Below, piece by piece: positions 17,932-26,877 of a stretch of DNA of 64,000 nucleotides (its first letter is position 1; each line of letters starts with the position of its first letter). The stretch comes from Brevundimonas sp. SGAir0440. Lineage in GTDB: Bacteria; Pseudomonadota; Alphaproteobacteria; Caulobacterales; Caulobacteraceae. A program made the translations under genes and the position numbers. The notes below the pieces were generated by a model. The model was given only the letters and a program-made list of their open reading frames with translations, had not been told where the DNA came from and did not search any database. The stretch spans positions 1,674,001 to 1,738,000 of the forward strand of contig NZ_CP039435.1 of the NCBI RefSeq assembly GCF_005484585.1, given 5' to 3'.

Positions 17932-19347
17932 ATGGTTCATCCGCTCAAACTGAACCCCGATCGCCTGTTTCCGGCGGAAGCCGACACCCGGGCGATCGCG
18001 CGTCGTCTGTATGGTGAGATCAAGGGGCTGCCGATCATCAGCCCGCATGGCCATACGGACCCGAGCTGGTTTGCGTTGAACGAACCCTTCGCCAATCCGG
18101 CCGAACTTCTCATCACGCCCGACCACTACGTCTTCCGCATGCTGCACTCGCAGGGCATGGCGATGGAGGATCTGGGCGTGCCGCGCGCCGATGGCGGGCC
18201 GGTCGAGACCGATCCGCGCAAGATCTGGCGGCGCTTCGCCGAGAACTATCACCTGTTCCGGGGGACGCCTTCGCGGATGTGGCACGATTGGGTCTATGCC
18301 GAGGCCTTCGGCATCGACGTTCGCCTGTCGGCCGAGACAGCGGATCACTACTACGACGTGATCGATGCGACCCTGAAGACGGACGCCTTCAGGCCGCGCG
18401 CCCTGTTTGATCGTTACAATATCGAGGTCCTGACCACGACCGAGAGCCCGCTGGACACGCTGGAGCATCACAGGACCATCGCAGCCTCGGGCTGGAAGGG
18501 AAGGGTGCTGACCGCCTATCGCCCGGATCCGGTTCTGGATCCAGACTATGAAGGTTTCCGCGACAATCTGAAAATCCTGGCCGAACAGACCGGCCGCGAT
18601 ACGCTGAGCTGGGACGGATACTTGCAGGCCCTGCGCGACCGGCGCGCCTTCTTCATCGAAATGGGCGCCACCTCGACCGATCACGGCCACCCGACAGCCT
18701 TCACTGCCGATCTGCCCAAGGCCGAAGCCGAGGCCCTGTTCCGGCGTGTCTCGACCGCCCCTGCCAGCGCCGCCGACGCTGAACTATTCCGCGGCCAGAT
18801 GCTGACTGAAATGGCCGCCATGTCGGTCGAGGATGGTCTGGTGATGCAGCTTCACCCCGGCAGCTTCCGTAACCACTCGGCCACCGTCTTCAACCGCTTC
18901 GGCCGTGACAAGGGCTGCGATATCCCGACCCAGACCGATTACGTCCGCGCGCTGAAGCCGTTGCTGGATCGGTTCGGCTCGGACAACCGTCTGTCTTTGA
19001 TCCTGTTTACCTTGGACGAGACCACTTACAGCCGCGAAATTGCGCCGCTTGCCGGCCACTATCCGGCGCTGAAGCTGGGGCCCAGCTGGTGGTTCCATGA
19101 CAGTCCCGAGGGGATGCGTCGCTTCCGCGAACAGGTCACCGAAACGGCAGGCTTCTACAATACGGTCGGCTTCAACGACGACACTCGCGCCTTCCTGTCC
19201 ATACCCGCCCGCCACGACGTGGCGCGGCGCATGGACTGCGGCTTCCTGGCCAAGCTGGTGGTCGAACACCGGATGGAGGAGGACGAGGCCCACGAACTGG
19301 CTCACGCTCTGACCTATGGCCTGGTCAAGGCGGCCTACAAGCTGTGA
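17932..19347 (+). CDS. uxaC: Glucuronate/galacturonate isomerase
   Basis: A 471-residue TIM-barrel enzyme of the amidohydrolase-like uronate isomerase family. ISPHGHTDPSWFALNEPF holds the metal-binding HxH, and ATSTDHGHPT, MQLHPGSFRNHS and the C-terminal NDDTRAFLSIPARHDVARR are family signatures. It converts D-galacturonate to D-tagaturonate (and D-glucuronate to D-fructuronate), the first step of the Ashwell route. The ATG at 17932 has AGGA 5 nt upstream; an in-frame ATG at 17920 is the alternative. It is first of a three-gene operon; the next gene starts in GTGA over its stop codon. Confidence 0.95.
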   Translation: MVHPLKLNPDRLFPAEADTRAIARRLYGEIKGLPIISPHGHTDPSWFALNEPFANPAELLITPDHYVFRMLHSQGMAMEDLGVPRADGGPVETDPRKIWRRFAENYHLFRGTPSRMWHDWVYAEAFGIDVRLSAETADHYYDVIDATLKTDAFRPRALFDRYNIEVLTTTESPLDTLEHHRTIAASGWKGRVLTAYRPDPVLDPDYEGFRDNLKILAEQTGRDTLSWDGYLQALRDRRAFFIEMGATSTDHGHPTAFTADLPKAEAEALFRRVSTAPASAADAELFRGQMLTEMAAMSVEDGLVMQLHPGSFRNHSATVFNRFGRDKGCDIPTQTDYVRALKPLLDRFGSDNRLSLILFTLDETTYSREIAPLAGHYPALKLGPSWWFHDSPEGMRRFREQVTETAGFYNTVGFNDDTRAFLSIPARHDVARRMDCGFLAKLVVEHRMEEDEAHELAHALTYGLVKAAYKL

Positions 19348-20813
19348 GCAGACTGAACCAGGCCACTCTGACGGGTCTGCCCGCCGACGTCGCCGTCCCC
19401 GGCTACGACCGCGCCCAGGTGAAGACGGGTGTCGTCCATCTGGGCATCGGCGCCTTCCACCGCGCCCACCAGGCGGTCGTGTTCGATGATGCGATCAGGT
19501 CGGGCGATCTGCGCTGGGGCGTGCTGGGCGCTTCGCTTCGGTCGCCCGGCGTACGCGATCAGCTGAATCCGCAAGACGGGCTGTACACCCTGGTCGTGCG
19601 TGACGGATCGAACGAGCATCTGCGGGTGATCGGCGCCTGTGCGGGCGTGATGGTCGGGCCGGAGAACCCCGCCGCCTTGGTCGCCGCCATGGCCGACGCC
19701 GATGTCCATATCGTCACCCTGACCGTGACCGAGAAGGGCTATCGCCTCGATCCGGCGACCGGCGACCTGCTTTTGAGCGACGCTGATGTCTCGGCCGATC
19801 TGGTTGACATCGCCGCGCCCCGTACCGCGCCTGGATTCATCGTCGCGGCGTTGCAGGCGCGAAGGGCGGCGGGGCGGAAGCCCTTCACCGTCATCAGTTG
19901 CGACAACCTTCCCCATAATGGCAAGCGTATCCGTGCCGGAGTCATCGCCATGGCGCGCCGGATCGACCCGTCGCTGGCGGACTGGATCGAGGCCGAGGGA
20001 GCCTTCCCCCAGACGATGATCGATCGGATTGTCCCGGCGACCACCTCCGACGACATCGTCCGGCTGACCGCGCGTCTCGGAGTCGAGGACCGGGGCATGG
20101 TCAAGGCCGAACCCTTCACCCAGTGGGTGATCGAGGACTGGTTCGCCGGCGAGCGGCCCGACTTCGCGTCTCTCGGCGTGCAACTGACCGACGCGGTCGA
20201 GCCGTGGGAGGACGCCAAGCTGCGCCTTCTGAACGGCGCACACTCAGCCATCGCCTATCTGGGCGCCTTGTCGGGCTATGAACATGTCCACGAGGTTGTC
20301 GCGGCGCCGGCTTTTCGCGCCTATGTCGAGGCCCTGTGGGACGAGGCCGAAACCACGCTAAACCCGCCGCCAGGTCTGGACATCCCCGCCTATCGTGAGG
20401 CGCTGATGGCCCGGTTCTCCAATGCGGCCCTGATGCACCGCACGCGCCAGATCGCCATGGACGGCTCGCAGAAACTGCCCCAGCGCCTGCTGGCCGGGGC
20501 CGCCGAACGTCTGGCGGCGGGGCAGGGTATCGACGCCATGGCCTTGGGTGTCGCCGCCTGGATGAAATGGCAATTGGGCGTGACCGAAAGCGACGAAATC
20601 TTCGTCGTCGACGATCCTCTGGCGGGCAAAACCTCTGAACTGTTGGCCGACGCTCACACTGATCAAGCGCGCGTTTCGGCCTTACTGAGCTTGTCCGCCG
20701 TCTTCCCGCCCGCGCTGGCGGGTGGCGACCGGTTCGCCGTAGCGGTCACGTCCGCCTATCTGTCGCTCAGCCAGAACGGCGCCGCCGAGGCCGCGCGTCT
20801 GGTCGCGGAGTAG
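19344..20813 (+). CDS. Mannitol dehydrogenase family oxidoreductase (tagaturonate/fructuronate reductase)
   Basis: A 489-residue NAD(P)-dependent polyol dehydrogenase. VVHLGIGAFHRAHQAVVFDD is the nucleotide-binding opening of the UxuB/MtlK type. VTEKGYRLDPATGDL and the catalytic region KLRLLNGAHSAIAYLGALSG follow. The sequence type is that of fructuronate reductase, yet it lies between uxaC and uxaA, so here it should reduce tagaturonate to altronate. No mannonate dehydratase gene is seen. It overlaps uxaC by 4 bp and precedes uxaA by 3 bp. Confidence 0.9.
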   Translation: MSRLNQATLTGLPADVAVPGYDRAQVKTGVVHLGIGAFHRAHQAVVFDDAIRSGDLRWGVLGASLRSPGVRDQLNPQDGLYTLVVRDGSNEHLRVIGACAGVMVGPENPAALVAAMADADVHIVTLTVTEKGYRLDPATGDLLLSDADVSADLVDIAAPRTAPGFIVAALQARRAAGRKPFTVISCDNLPHNGKRIRAGVIAMARRIDPSLADWIEAEGAFPQTMIDRIVPATTSDDIVRLTARLGVEDRGMVKAEPFTQWVIEDWFAGERPDFASLGVQLTDAVEPWEDAKLRLLNGAHSAIAYLGALSGYEHVHEVVAAPAFRAYVEALWDEAETTLNPPPGLDIPAYREALMARFSNAALMHRTRQIAMDGSQKLPQRLLAGAAERLAAGQGIDAMALGVAAWMKWQLGVTESDEIFVVDDPLAGKTSELLADAHTDQARVSALLSLSAVFPPALAGGDRFAVAVTSAYLSLSQNGAAEAARLVAE

Positions 20814-20816
20814 TCT

Positions 20817-22316
20817 ATGTCTCGCGTCCTGATACTGAACCCCGCCGATGACGTCGCCATCGCCCTGGACGACATCGCCAGCGGCGATACGCCCGATGGC
20901 CTGAACGCCTCGGCGCGCGCTGACATCGCGACCGGCCATAAGATCGCCCGTCACGCGGTGGAGCCGGGTGGTCTGGTCCGCCGCTACGGTCAGGTGATTG
21001 GGCGCGCGAAGGTCGCCATCGCTGCCGGCGATCATGTCCATATTCACAACCTGGCCATGGCCGAGGAAGGACGTGAAGCTGAGGTCGGGGCCGACTTGCG
21101 TCCGCCGGCGCCGTTGTCTGGCGCGACGTTCAACGGCATCGTTCGCCCGGACGGTCGAGTCGGCACGCGCAACTACATCGGCGTCCTGACCAGCGTGAAC
21201 TGTTCGGCCACCGTGGCGCGCCGCATCGCCGACGCCTTCCCGGACTCCAGCCTGCCTGCGGGCGTCGATGGCGTGGTCGCATTCACCCATCAGGGAGGTT
21301 GCGGCGGCTCGTCACTCAGCAGCGACGTGACGCTGCTGCAGCGGACTTTAGCGGGCTATGCGAAGCATCCGAACTTTCATGCCATCCTGATCGTGGGTCT
21401 GGGCTGTGAGGCCAATCAGATTCCCGCTTGGCTGGCTAACGAAGGCCTTCAATCCGGCCCGCGGCTGCGCACCCTGACGATCCAGGAGGCGGGCGGCACG
21501 GCCCGGGCGATCGAGGCCGGGATCGACATCGTTCGCGACCTGGTCGCCGAGGCGGCGCAAGTCCAGCGCCAACCTGTTTCCGCATCTCACCTGACTGTCG
21601 GTCTGCAATGCGGGGGTTCGGACGGCTGGTCCGGCGTCACCGCCAATCCGGCCTTGGGCGCAGCTGTCGATCTGCTGGTTGCGCACGGCGGCTCGGCCAT
21701 GCTGTCGGAAACGCCCGAGATCTGGGGGGCAGAACATCTGCTGCTTAGGCGTGCGGCGTCTCAGGATGTGGCGGACAAGCTGAACGCGCGTCTGGCGTGG
21801 TGGCGCGATTATGCGGATCGCCATCAGATGGAGCTGAACAACAATCCGTCGCCCGGCAATCTGAAGGGCGGCCTGACGACCATTCTTGAGAAATCGCTAG
21901 GTGCGGTGGCCAAGTCCGGTTCGACCCCGCTGGACGACGTGATCGGATACGCCGAACCGCTTCAGGCCAAGGGCCTCAGCTTCATGGACAGCCCCGGTTA
22001 CGATCCGTGCTCGGCGACGGGCCAGATCGCCTCGGGCGCGAATCTGATCGTCTTCACCACCGGCCGGGGCTCGGTCTTCGGCGCCAAGCCCGCCCCGTCG
22101 ATCAAGGTCGCCTCCAATGCCAAATTGGCGAACTGGATGGACGAGGACATGGACATCGACGCCTCGCCCGTCCTGACCGGGACTAGCCTGGCCGAGGCCG
22201 GCGAAGTCATCTTCCGCAAAATGCTCGATGTCGCGTCAGGCGAGCCGTCCAAATCCGAGGCCCTCGGCATCGGCGACAACGAGTTCGTGCCCTGGCAGGT
22301 GGGAGCGTATTTGTAG
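20817..22316 (+). CDS. uxaA: Altronate dehydratase
   Basis: A 499-residue enzyme with an N-terminal SAF-like domain (residues ~1-90) and a catalytic domain starting FNGIVRPDGRVGTRNYIGVL. CSATV, THQGGCGG, GLGCEANQIP, LQCGGSDGWSGVTANPALG and MDSPGYDPCSATG are family motifs with metal-binding cysteines. It dehydrates D-altronate to 2-keto-3-deoxygluconate, which KdgK (38961-40004) can phosphorylate. It is the last gene of the uxaC operon and is followed by a clear terminator. Confidence 0.95.
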   Translation: MSRVLILNPADDVAIALDDIASGDTPDGLNASARADIATGHKIARHAVEPGGLVRRYGQVIGRAKVAIAAGDHVHIHNLAMAEEGREAEVGADLRPPAPLSGATFNGIVRPDGRVGTRNYIGVLTSVNCSATVARRIADAFPDSSLPAGVDGVVAFTHQGGCGGSSLSSDVTLLQRTLAGYAKHPNFHAILIVGLGCEANQIPAWLANEGLQSGPRLRTLTIQEAGGTARAIEAGIDIVRDLVAEAAQVQRQPVSASHLTVGLQCGGSDGWSGVTANPALGAAVDLLVAHGGSAMLSETPEIWGAEHLLLRRAASQDVADKLNARLAWWRDYADRHQMELNNNPSPGNLKGGLTTILEKSLGAVAKSGSTPLDDVIGYAEPLQAKGLSFMDSPGYDPCSATGQIASGANLIVFTTGRGSVFGAKPAPSIKVASNAKLANWMDEDMDIDASPVLTGTSLAEAGEVIFRKMLDVASGEPSKSEALGIGDNEFVPWQVGAYL

Positions 22317-22372
22317 AGGCGGCGAGGGATCCGAAAACCTCAATCGTCGCTTTTTGCCTGAGTAAAAAGAAG

Positions 22373-22395
22373 GCCCGGAGCCGTTCGCTCCGAGC
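22373..22395. terminator. Terminator between uxaA and the TonB-dependent receptor gene
   Basis: GCCCGGAGC and GCTCCGAGC pair at 8 of 9 positions around a 5-nt loop and are followed by TTTT. The opposite strand also ends in a T-run (CTTCTTTTT), so it can serve both convergent genes. Confidence 0.75.
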
Positions 22396-22433
22396 TTTTA
22401 GTTTGTCACGCTGGAGGCGTCAGGGAGGGAAGC

Positions 22434-25190
22434 TCAATACTTCCAGCGCAATCCCACGGCGATCTCTCGGCCGGTGTGACGGTAGTCGGACACGCGGTTG
22501 GTCACGTCGACATAACGGTCGGTATAGGCGTCCGTCAGATTGATGCCTTCAAGCGAGAAGGTCAGGTTCGGCGTGAACTCGTAGGACATGGAGGCATCGA
22601 CATTGGTGGTGTCGTTGACGCCTTCTTCGGAGTTGCCGTTCGCGCCGGGGAAGGACAGCAGATACTGGCTGCGGTGTGCGATCGAGACGCGGGCCTGGAA
22701 CGGGCCATCCTCATAATACAGGGTCGCGTTGGCGGTGTTCTTCGACTGGCCCGTCAAACGGTTTTTGCCGGCCGAGCCGTAGCTGACTTCGGAATCAACC
22801 CATGTGACGTTTCCGGTGAAGCCGAAGTTGGACCAAAGACCGGGCAGGAAGGTGAAGGGTTGCTGATACTGGATTTCGATCCCCTTCAGCGCGCCGCCTT
22901 CGCCGTTCAGGCGGCGTGTGACCTGGAAGATATCGGTCGGGCTTGCAGCGCCCTGAAGCAATTCGTTGGGCAGGCCCAGCTGGTTGTAGGGGATGCCGAC
23001 TGTTTCGGATGTGATGAAGCTGTCGATGTCTTTGTAGAAGACGGCGGCGGCCAAAAGGCCCTCAGTCTGGAAATACCACTCGACCGAGAAATCGTAGTTG
23101 GTGGCGCGGAACGGGTCCAGAAGCGGATTTCCGTAGGACACGGTGCGGGTGGTCGGTGAGACGCTGCCGCCCGGGGTCAGATCGCCGAGGGTCGGACGGG
23201 ACATCACCTTGGCAGCGCCCAGGCGAATCACCACGTCGTCGCGCGGCTCCAGCGCCAGGTTGAAGGACGGCAAGACGTCGTCATAGTCGTTGTCGGTTGT
23301 CACATAGTCATAGGTCGTGACCGGCGGCGTCCCCACTGCGATGGTTTGCCAGCCTTTGGCCGTGACCTCGGTCTGGGCGTAGCGGATGCCGGCATTGCCG
23401 CGCAGGACCATGCCTCCGACAGTCGTATTGAAGTCGGCTTGGAAGAAGACGCCCTTATCCGTTTCGTCCACCTCACGCTCGCTGCGATTAGCGACCAAGG
23501 GATCGTCATAGAAGCTGAGGAAATCAGCAATCTTGGAAATGTCCGGAACGATGAAGCTGAGATCAGAGCGTAAGCCGGCGCTTACTCCATCCCCGATGCT
23601 GACGACGCGTCCGATGCTGTCGACCCCGGTCAGTCGATCGGCGCCGGTCGGAGACGTTTTGGTCCGCGTCAGGCCAAAGGTCTCGAACCCATAGGTGCGA
23701 TACTCGCCGCCGATCTTGAAGGTCAGGGAGTCGGACCAGTCGTAGGCCAATGAGCCGGCGCCGACCTTATTGTCAAAGTTGCCGCCGGCGTTGCTGCGCG
23801 TCGCATTGACCAAGGTGAAGCGTTGACCCGAAGTGACGTCAAAGCCGTAGTTGATGCGGGGCCGGCGATCGTCCTCGCGGAAGTCAAAGGTGTAGCCGTT
23901 CACGCCCGCGGCCTCGAACGCATAGGCGACATTGAGCGGCGTACGGGCTTCGGATCGGTTGGCGCCGACCTTCAGATTGCCATGCAGCCGGTCGCTGAAA
24001 TCGTGGCGGACGTTCAGAGAGGCTTGGTAGAAGTTGCTTTCGTTGCGGGTGAAGCCGTTTTCGGCGCGCACCAGCATGTTGTCGAAGACGCCGTAGGACA
24101 GGATGTTCTTGTCGGCGTCGATCGCATAATCGCGCACGACGACGCTGTTGACGTTGGCGCGACTGAACGACCAGGCTTCGATGTTCGGGCTTTCCAGTTC
24201 CGAGTTGAACCGCGACCACAGGACGTCCAGCACCGCCTCGGTGCGGTCGCTTGGCCGCCATTGTAGTGCGCCCGTCATGCCCAGGCGGTCTTCCTGAGTA
24301 TTGCCCAAGGTGTAGCGCGGGATGCGGGGATAGAAGGCGTTCAGCACGGCGTCACGTTGCGCCGTCGTGGTGCAGGGAATGCAGCCGCCAAAGTTCTGGC
24401 CGCGCCCATAGGGGTTGCCAGCGGCGTTGACGTTTGACGGGTCGCCCTTTTGCCAACGCGTCGTGTTGAAGCTGCCAAGGATTGGCGACCGCTCGGAGTA
24501 GGCAACCGAAACCAAAGCGCCGAAAGTCCGGTCCTCGTTCGACCAGCTCAGCAGACCCGCGAGCCGCGGCACCGTCTTCTCAGACAGATCGTTATAGGAG
24601 CCCTGTACAGACAGGGCGGAGTTCAGGCCGCTGCCGCCGAAGTCCAGGGGGCGACCCGTCTGCAGATCGACCGTGGCGCCCAGCGAGCCCTCCTCGATTT
24701 CGGCCGATTGCGTCTTGCGAACCTTGATGCTGTTGAACAGTTCGGACGCGAACATCGAGAAGTCGAAGCTGCGGTTGCGGTTGCCGCCAGACGCAGCCTG
24801 GGCTTCCAGGCCGTTGATGCGGGTGCGGGTGAAATCGGAACCCAAACCACGCACCGAGATGGTGGTGCCCTGGCCGTTGACGCGGTCGATGGTCACGCCG
24901 GGCAGGCGCTGGATCGCTTCGGCCAGGTTCTGATCGGGGAAGTCGGCCATGTCTTCAGCCAGGATGGCGTCCACCGCTCCGGCTTCGCGGCGCTTGATGT
25001 TCAGCGCCTGTTGCAGGCTGGACCGGAAGCCGGTGACGACGATTTCATCGACCACGGTTGCATCTTGGGCGGCGTCTTGCGTGATGGGTTCTGAGGCAGG
25101 AACCGCCTGAGCCGCAGCCGCCGACGCACCCATCAGGGCCGCCAGGGATACGCCAACCGCGCACAGGGTCCGGGTGTTGATCCGTCGCAT
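22434..25190 (-). CDS. TonB-dependent receptor for pectin-derived oligosaccharides
   Basis: A 918-residue outer-membrane receptor. It has a signal peptide (VGVSLAALMGASAAAAQA), a TonB-box-like DEIVVTGFRSSLQQAL and a plug domain with AEAIQRLPGVTIDRVNGQGTTISVRGLGSDFTRTRINGLE. A 22-strand barrel follows, ending GREIAVGLRWKY with a terminal aromatic. The plug type is that of the large carbohydrate-uptake TBDTs of Caulobacterales and Xanthomonas. Context makes oligogalacturonides the expected substrate. Start 25190 has GGGGAGAG upstream. A near-perfect operator (25219-25232) lies 29 bp before it, and it is transcribed alone. Confidence 0.93.
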   Translation of the reverse strand: MRRINTRTLCAVGVSLAALMGASAAAAQAVPASEPITQDAAQDATVVDEIVVTGFRSSLQQALNIKRREAGAVDAILAEDMADFPDQNLAEAIQRLPGVTIDRVNGQGTTISVRGLGSDFTRTRINGLEAQAASGGNRNRSFDFSMFASELFNSIKVRKTQSAEIEEGSLGATVDLQTGRPLDFGGSGLNSALSVQGSYNDLSEKTVPRLAGLLSWSNEDRTFGALVSVAYSERSPILGSFNTTRWQKGDPSNVNAAGNPYGRGQNFGGCIPCTTTAQRDAVLNAFYPRIPRYTLGNTQEDRLGMTGALQWRPSDRTEAVLDVLWSRFNSELESPNIEAWSFSRANVNSVVVRDYAIDADKNILSYGVFDNMLVRAENGFTRNESNFYQASLNVRHDFSDRLHGNLKVGANRSEARTPLNVAYAFEAAGVNGYTFDFREDDRRPRINYGFDVTSGQRFTLVNATRSNAGGNFDNKVGAGSLAYDWSDSLTFKIGGEYRTYGFETFGLTRTKTSPTGADRLTGVDSIGRVVSIGDGVSAGLRSDLSFIVPDISKIADFLSFYDDPLVANRSEREVDETDKGVFFQADFNTTVGGMVLRGNAGIRYAQTEVTAKGWQTIAVGTPPVTTYDYVTTDNDYDDVLPSFNLALEPRDDVVIRLGAAKVMSRPTLGDLTPGGSVSPTTRTVSYGNPLLDPFRATNYDFSVEWYFQTEGLLAAAVFYKDIDSFITSETVGIPYNQLGLPNELLQGAASPTDIFQVTRRLNGEGGALKGIEIQYQQPFTFLPGLWSNFGFTGNVTWVDSEVSYGSAGKNRLTGQSKNTANATLYYEDGPFQARVSIAHRSQYLLSFPGANGNSEEGVNDTTNVDASMSYEFTPNLTFSLEGINLTDAYTDRYVDVTNRVSDYRHTGREIAVGLRWKY

Positions 25191-25218
25191 TCGTTCTCTC
25201 CCCATCCCGGCGTCCGTC

Positions 25219-25232
25219 TGGCACCGGTGTCA
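25219..25232. promoter_or_regulatory. LacI-type operator, TonB receptor site
   Basis: TGGCACCGGTGTCA matches the palindrome TGACACCGGTGTCA at 13 of 14 positions. It lies between the receptor start (25190) and the end of the lyase gene (25397), positioned to overlap the receptor promoter or transcription start. Confidence 0.8.
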
Positions 25233-25396
25233 TTTTGTGGCATGCCGTCGCGTATATTCGGATTGGCGACGTGTCGTTTATTGCAACAGCTTCCCGCATT
25301 TTGCAACAAAATGATGTGGGGACGAGAGATTCCGCTGAGTACGTCGATAAATCCTCGACATCTCAGGCTTTAGGAGCCGAGCGATTGGTGATGTCT

Positions 25397-26848
25397 CTAA
25401 GCGCTACGGTCGATTTCGACAGCATAGACGTGGTTGGCGCCGTGCATGTTCGACACGAAGACGATCCATTTTGCGTCCGGCGTGAAGGTCAGATTCGGCT
25501 CCAGCCGGTAGTCGTGGTTGGACAGGTCCACCAGACGTTCCGAGCGCAGATACTCCACGAAAATCTGGTCGTCCTTGTCGCTGGACGGATCTTCATCGAC
25601 GATCGGTTCGGGGCGCAACAGGACGAGCCATTTACCGTCGGGCGCATGAGCGACCATGTCGCCGTCGCCGCCGTCGCCAGCGAACAGGCTGCCGTCCGGC
25701 GAGACGTTGTAATGGACCGACCAGTCATTCTGCTCGACCTTGCGATAGACCCGGCGGCCCGTCTCCAGATCGACCGAGGCGACCCAGAAGACCTGGCCGC
25801 GCGGGGTTTGCAGGTCATAGAGCACCTGTTTGCCGTCCGGGCTAAACCATTCGTGGCCGAAGATCTCGAAGTTCATCGTCCGCTGATGGGTCTTTCTGAG
25901 GCCCGTGCCATCGGCGCGGATAGCCCACATTCGATCCACGCGGTGCCAAGGCCCTTCATGGCAAAAGATGATCTGCTGGGGGTCGGTGGGGGAGAACTGC
26001 GTGTGGCCGATCCATTCGTTGGTCTTGTGGATCACGCTTCGCTCGCCCGTGGTCAGGTCGATGACGAAGATTTCCATCGGATAGCGCGCGGCCCAGCGTT
26101 GAAGCATCCGGACGCCCTTGGCGCGGGCGAAGTTCAGCGGCTTTCCGTCCGGCCCATCAGCTTCGTATTCGGCCTGATCGAAGCGGCGGTTGCGCGGGTC
26201 GGGCACCGTCGGCTGTAGCGGTTGGCTGTCATAGGCCACGAAGCCCAGGAGCAGGCTCTCATCGGCATTGACCGAATTGATCTGACCGTTCGGTATCCGG
26301 CCGATCTCGCGACGGTGCTTGGTGTCGACGTCGATGACGAACAGGGTCTTGGCGCGGTCCATCAACTGGCCTTCGCCAGGCGCGGTCACCGAATAATAGA
26401 CGTTTCGCCCCTTGCGGCCCGTGAACATCAGGTCGGCGTCATGGCCGGGCACCAGAACCTCGACGGCCCAGGTCGCCAGATTGACGGTCGAGATGCCCTG
26501 AGGCGTCGAGATGACCATCAGGTCGGGCGCCCCGACCTCCTTGGGCAAGAACATGTTCTTGTAGAAATAGGGCTTTCCGCCCCCGCCATCGGGCGAGACG
26601 CGGCGGATGCGATGGCCGGTCTTCGGATCGACCCACTCGGTAGGCACCGGGCCGTCCCAGCGCGGCCGCTCGACCGGCGTCTCTTGAGTCGAGGGCGGGG
26701 CGGTGTTGGGCGCGGGCCAGGCGGGGGTCTGTCCCGGCGCCGGTAGGACGGCCGGTGTGGCCTGCCCGTGAACGGTCGTCGTGGCGAAGGCGCCGACGGC
26801 TGGGGCGCTGAGCAGGGCCTTCAGGGCGGTGCGTCTCGAGGTCGTCAT
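25397..26848 (-). CDS. Oligogalacturonide lyase-like protein (PL22), Tat-exported
   Basis: A 483-residue protein with a twin-arginine signal (TTSRRTALKALLSAPAVGAFA) and a seven-bladed propeller of WD40/TolB-like repeats (ISTPQGISTVNLATWAVE, FSPDGKQVLYDLQTPRGQVFWV, FTPDAKWIVFVSNMHGANHVY). IFCHEGPWHRVDRMWAI and HEWFSPDG carry the histidines expected of the family's metal site. PL22 enzymes cleave oligogalacturonides to unsaturated monomers. Characterised enterobacterial Ogl is cytoplasmic, so the Tat signal here implies a periplasmic or surface version. Start 26848 has AGAGGA upstream. It is the last gene of the long minus-strand rhamnose operon, 29 bp after the glycosidase. Confidence 0.85.
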   Translation of the reverse strand: MTTSRRTALKALLSAPAVGAFATTTVHGQATPAVLPAPGQTPAWPAPNTAPPSTQETPVERPRWDGPVPTEWVDPKTGHRIRRVSPDGGGGKPYFYKNMFLPKEVGAPDLMVISTPQGISTVNLATWAVEVLVPGHDADLMFTGRKGRNVYYSVTAPGEGQLMDRAKTLFVIDVDTKHRREIGRIPNGQINSVNADESLLLGFVAYDSQPLQPTVPDPRNRRFDQAEYEADGPDGKPLNFARAKGVRMLQRWAARYPMEIFVIDLTTGERSVIHKTNEWIGHTQFSPTDPQQIIFCHEGPWHRVDRMWAIRADGTGLRKTHQRTMNFEIFGHEWFSPDGKQVLYDLQTPRGQVFWVASVDLETGRRVYRKVEQNDWSVHYNVSPDGSLFAGDGGDGDMVAHAPDGKWLVLLRPEPIVDEDPSSDKDDQIFVEYLRSERLVDLSNHDYRLEPNLTFTPDAKWIVFVSNMHGANHVYAVEIDRSA

Positions 26849-26877
26849 CGGGGCGGTCCTCTCGGGTTTTTTATGGA

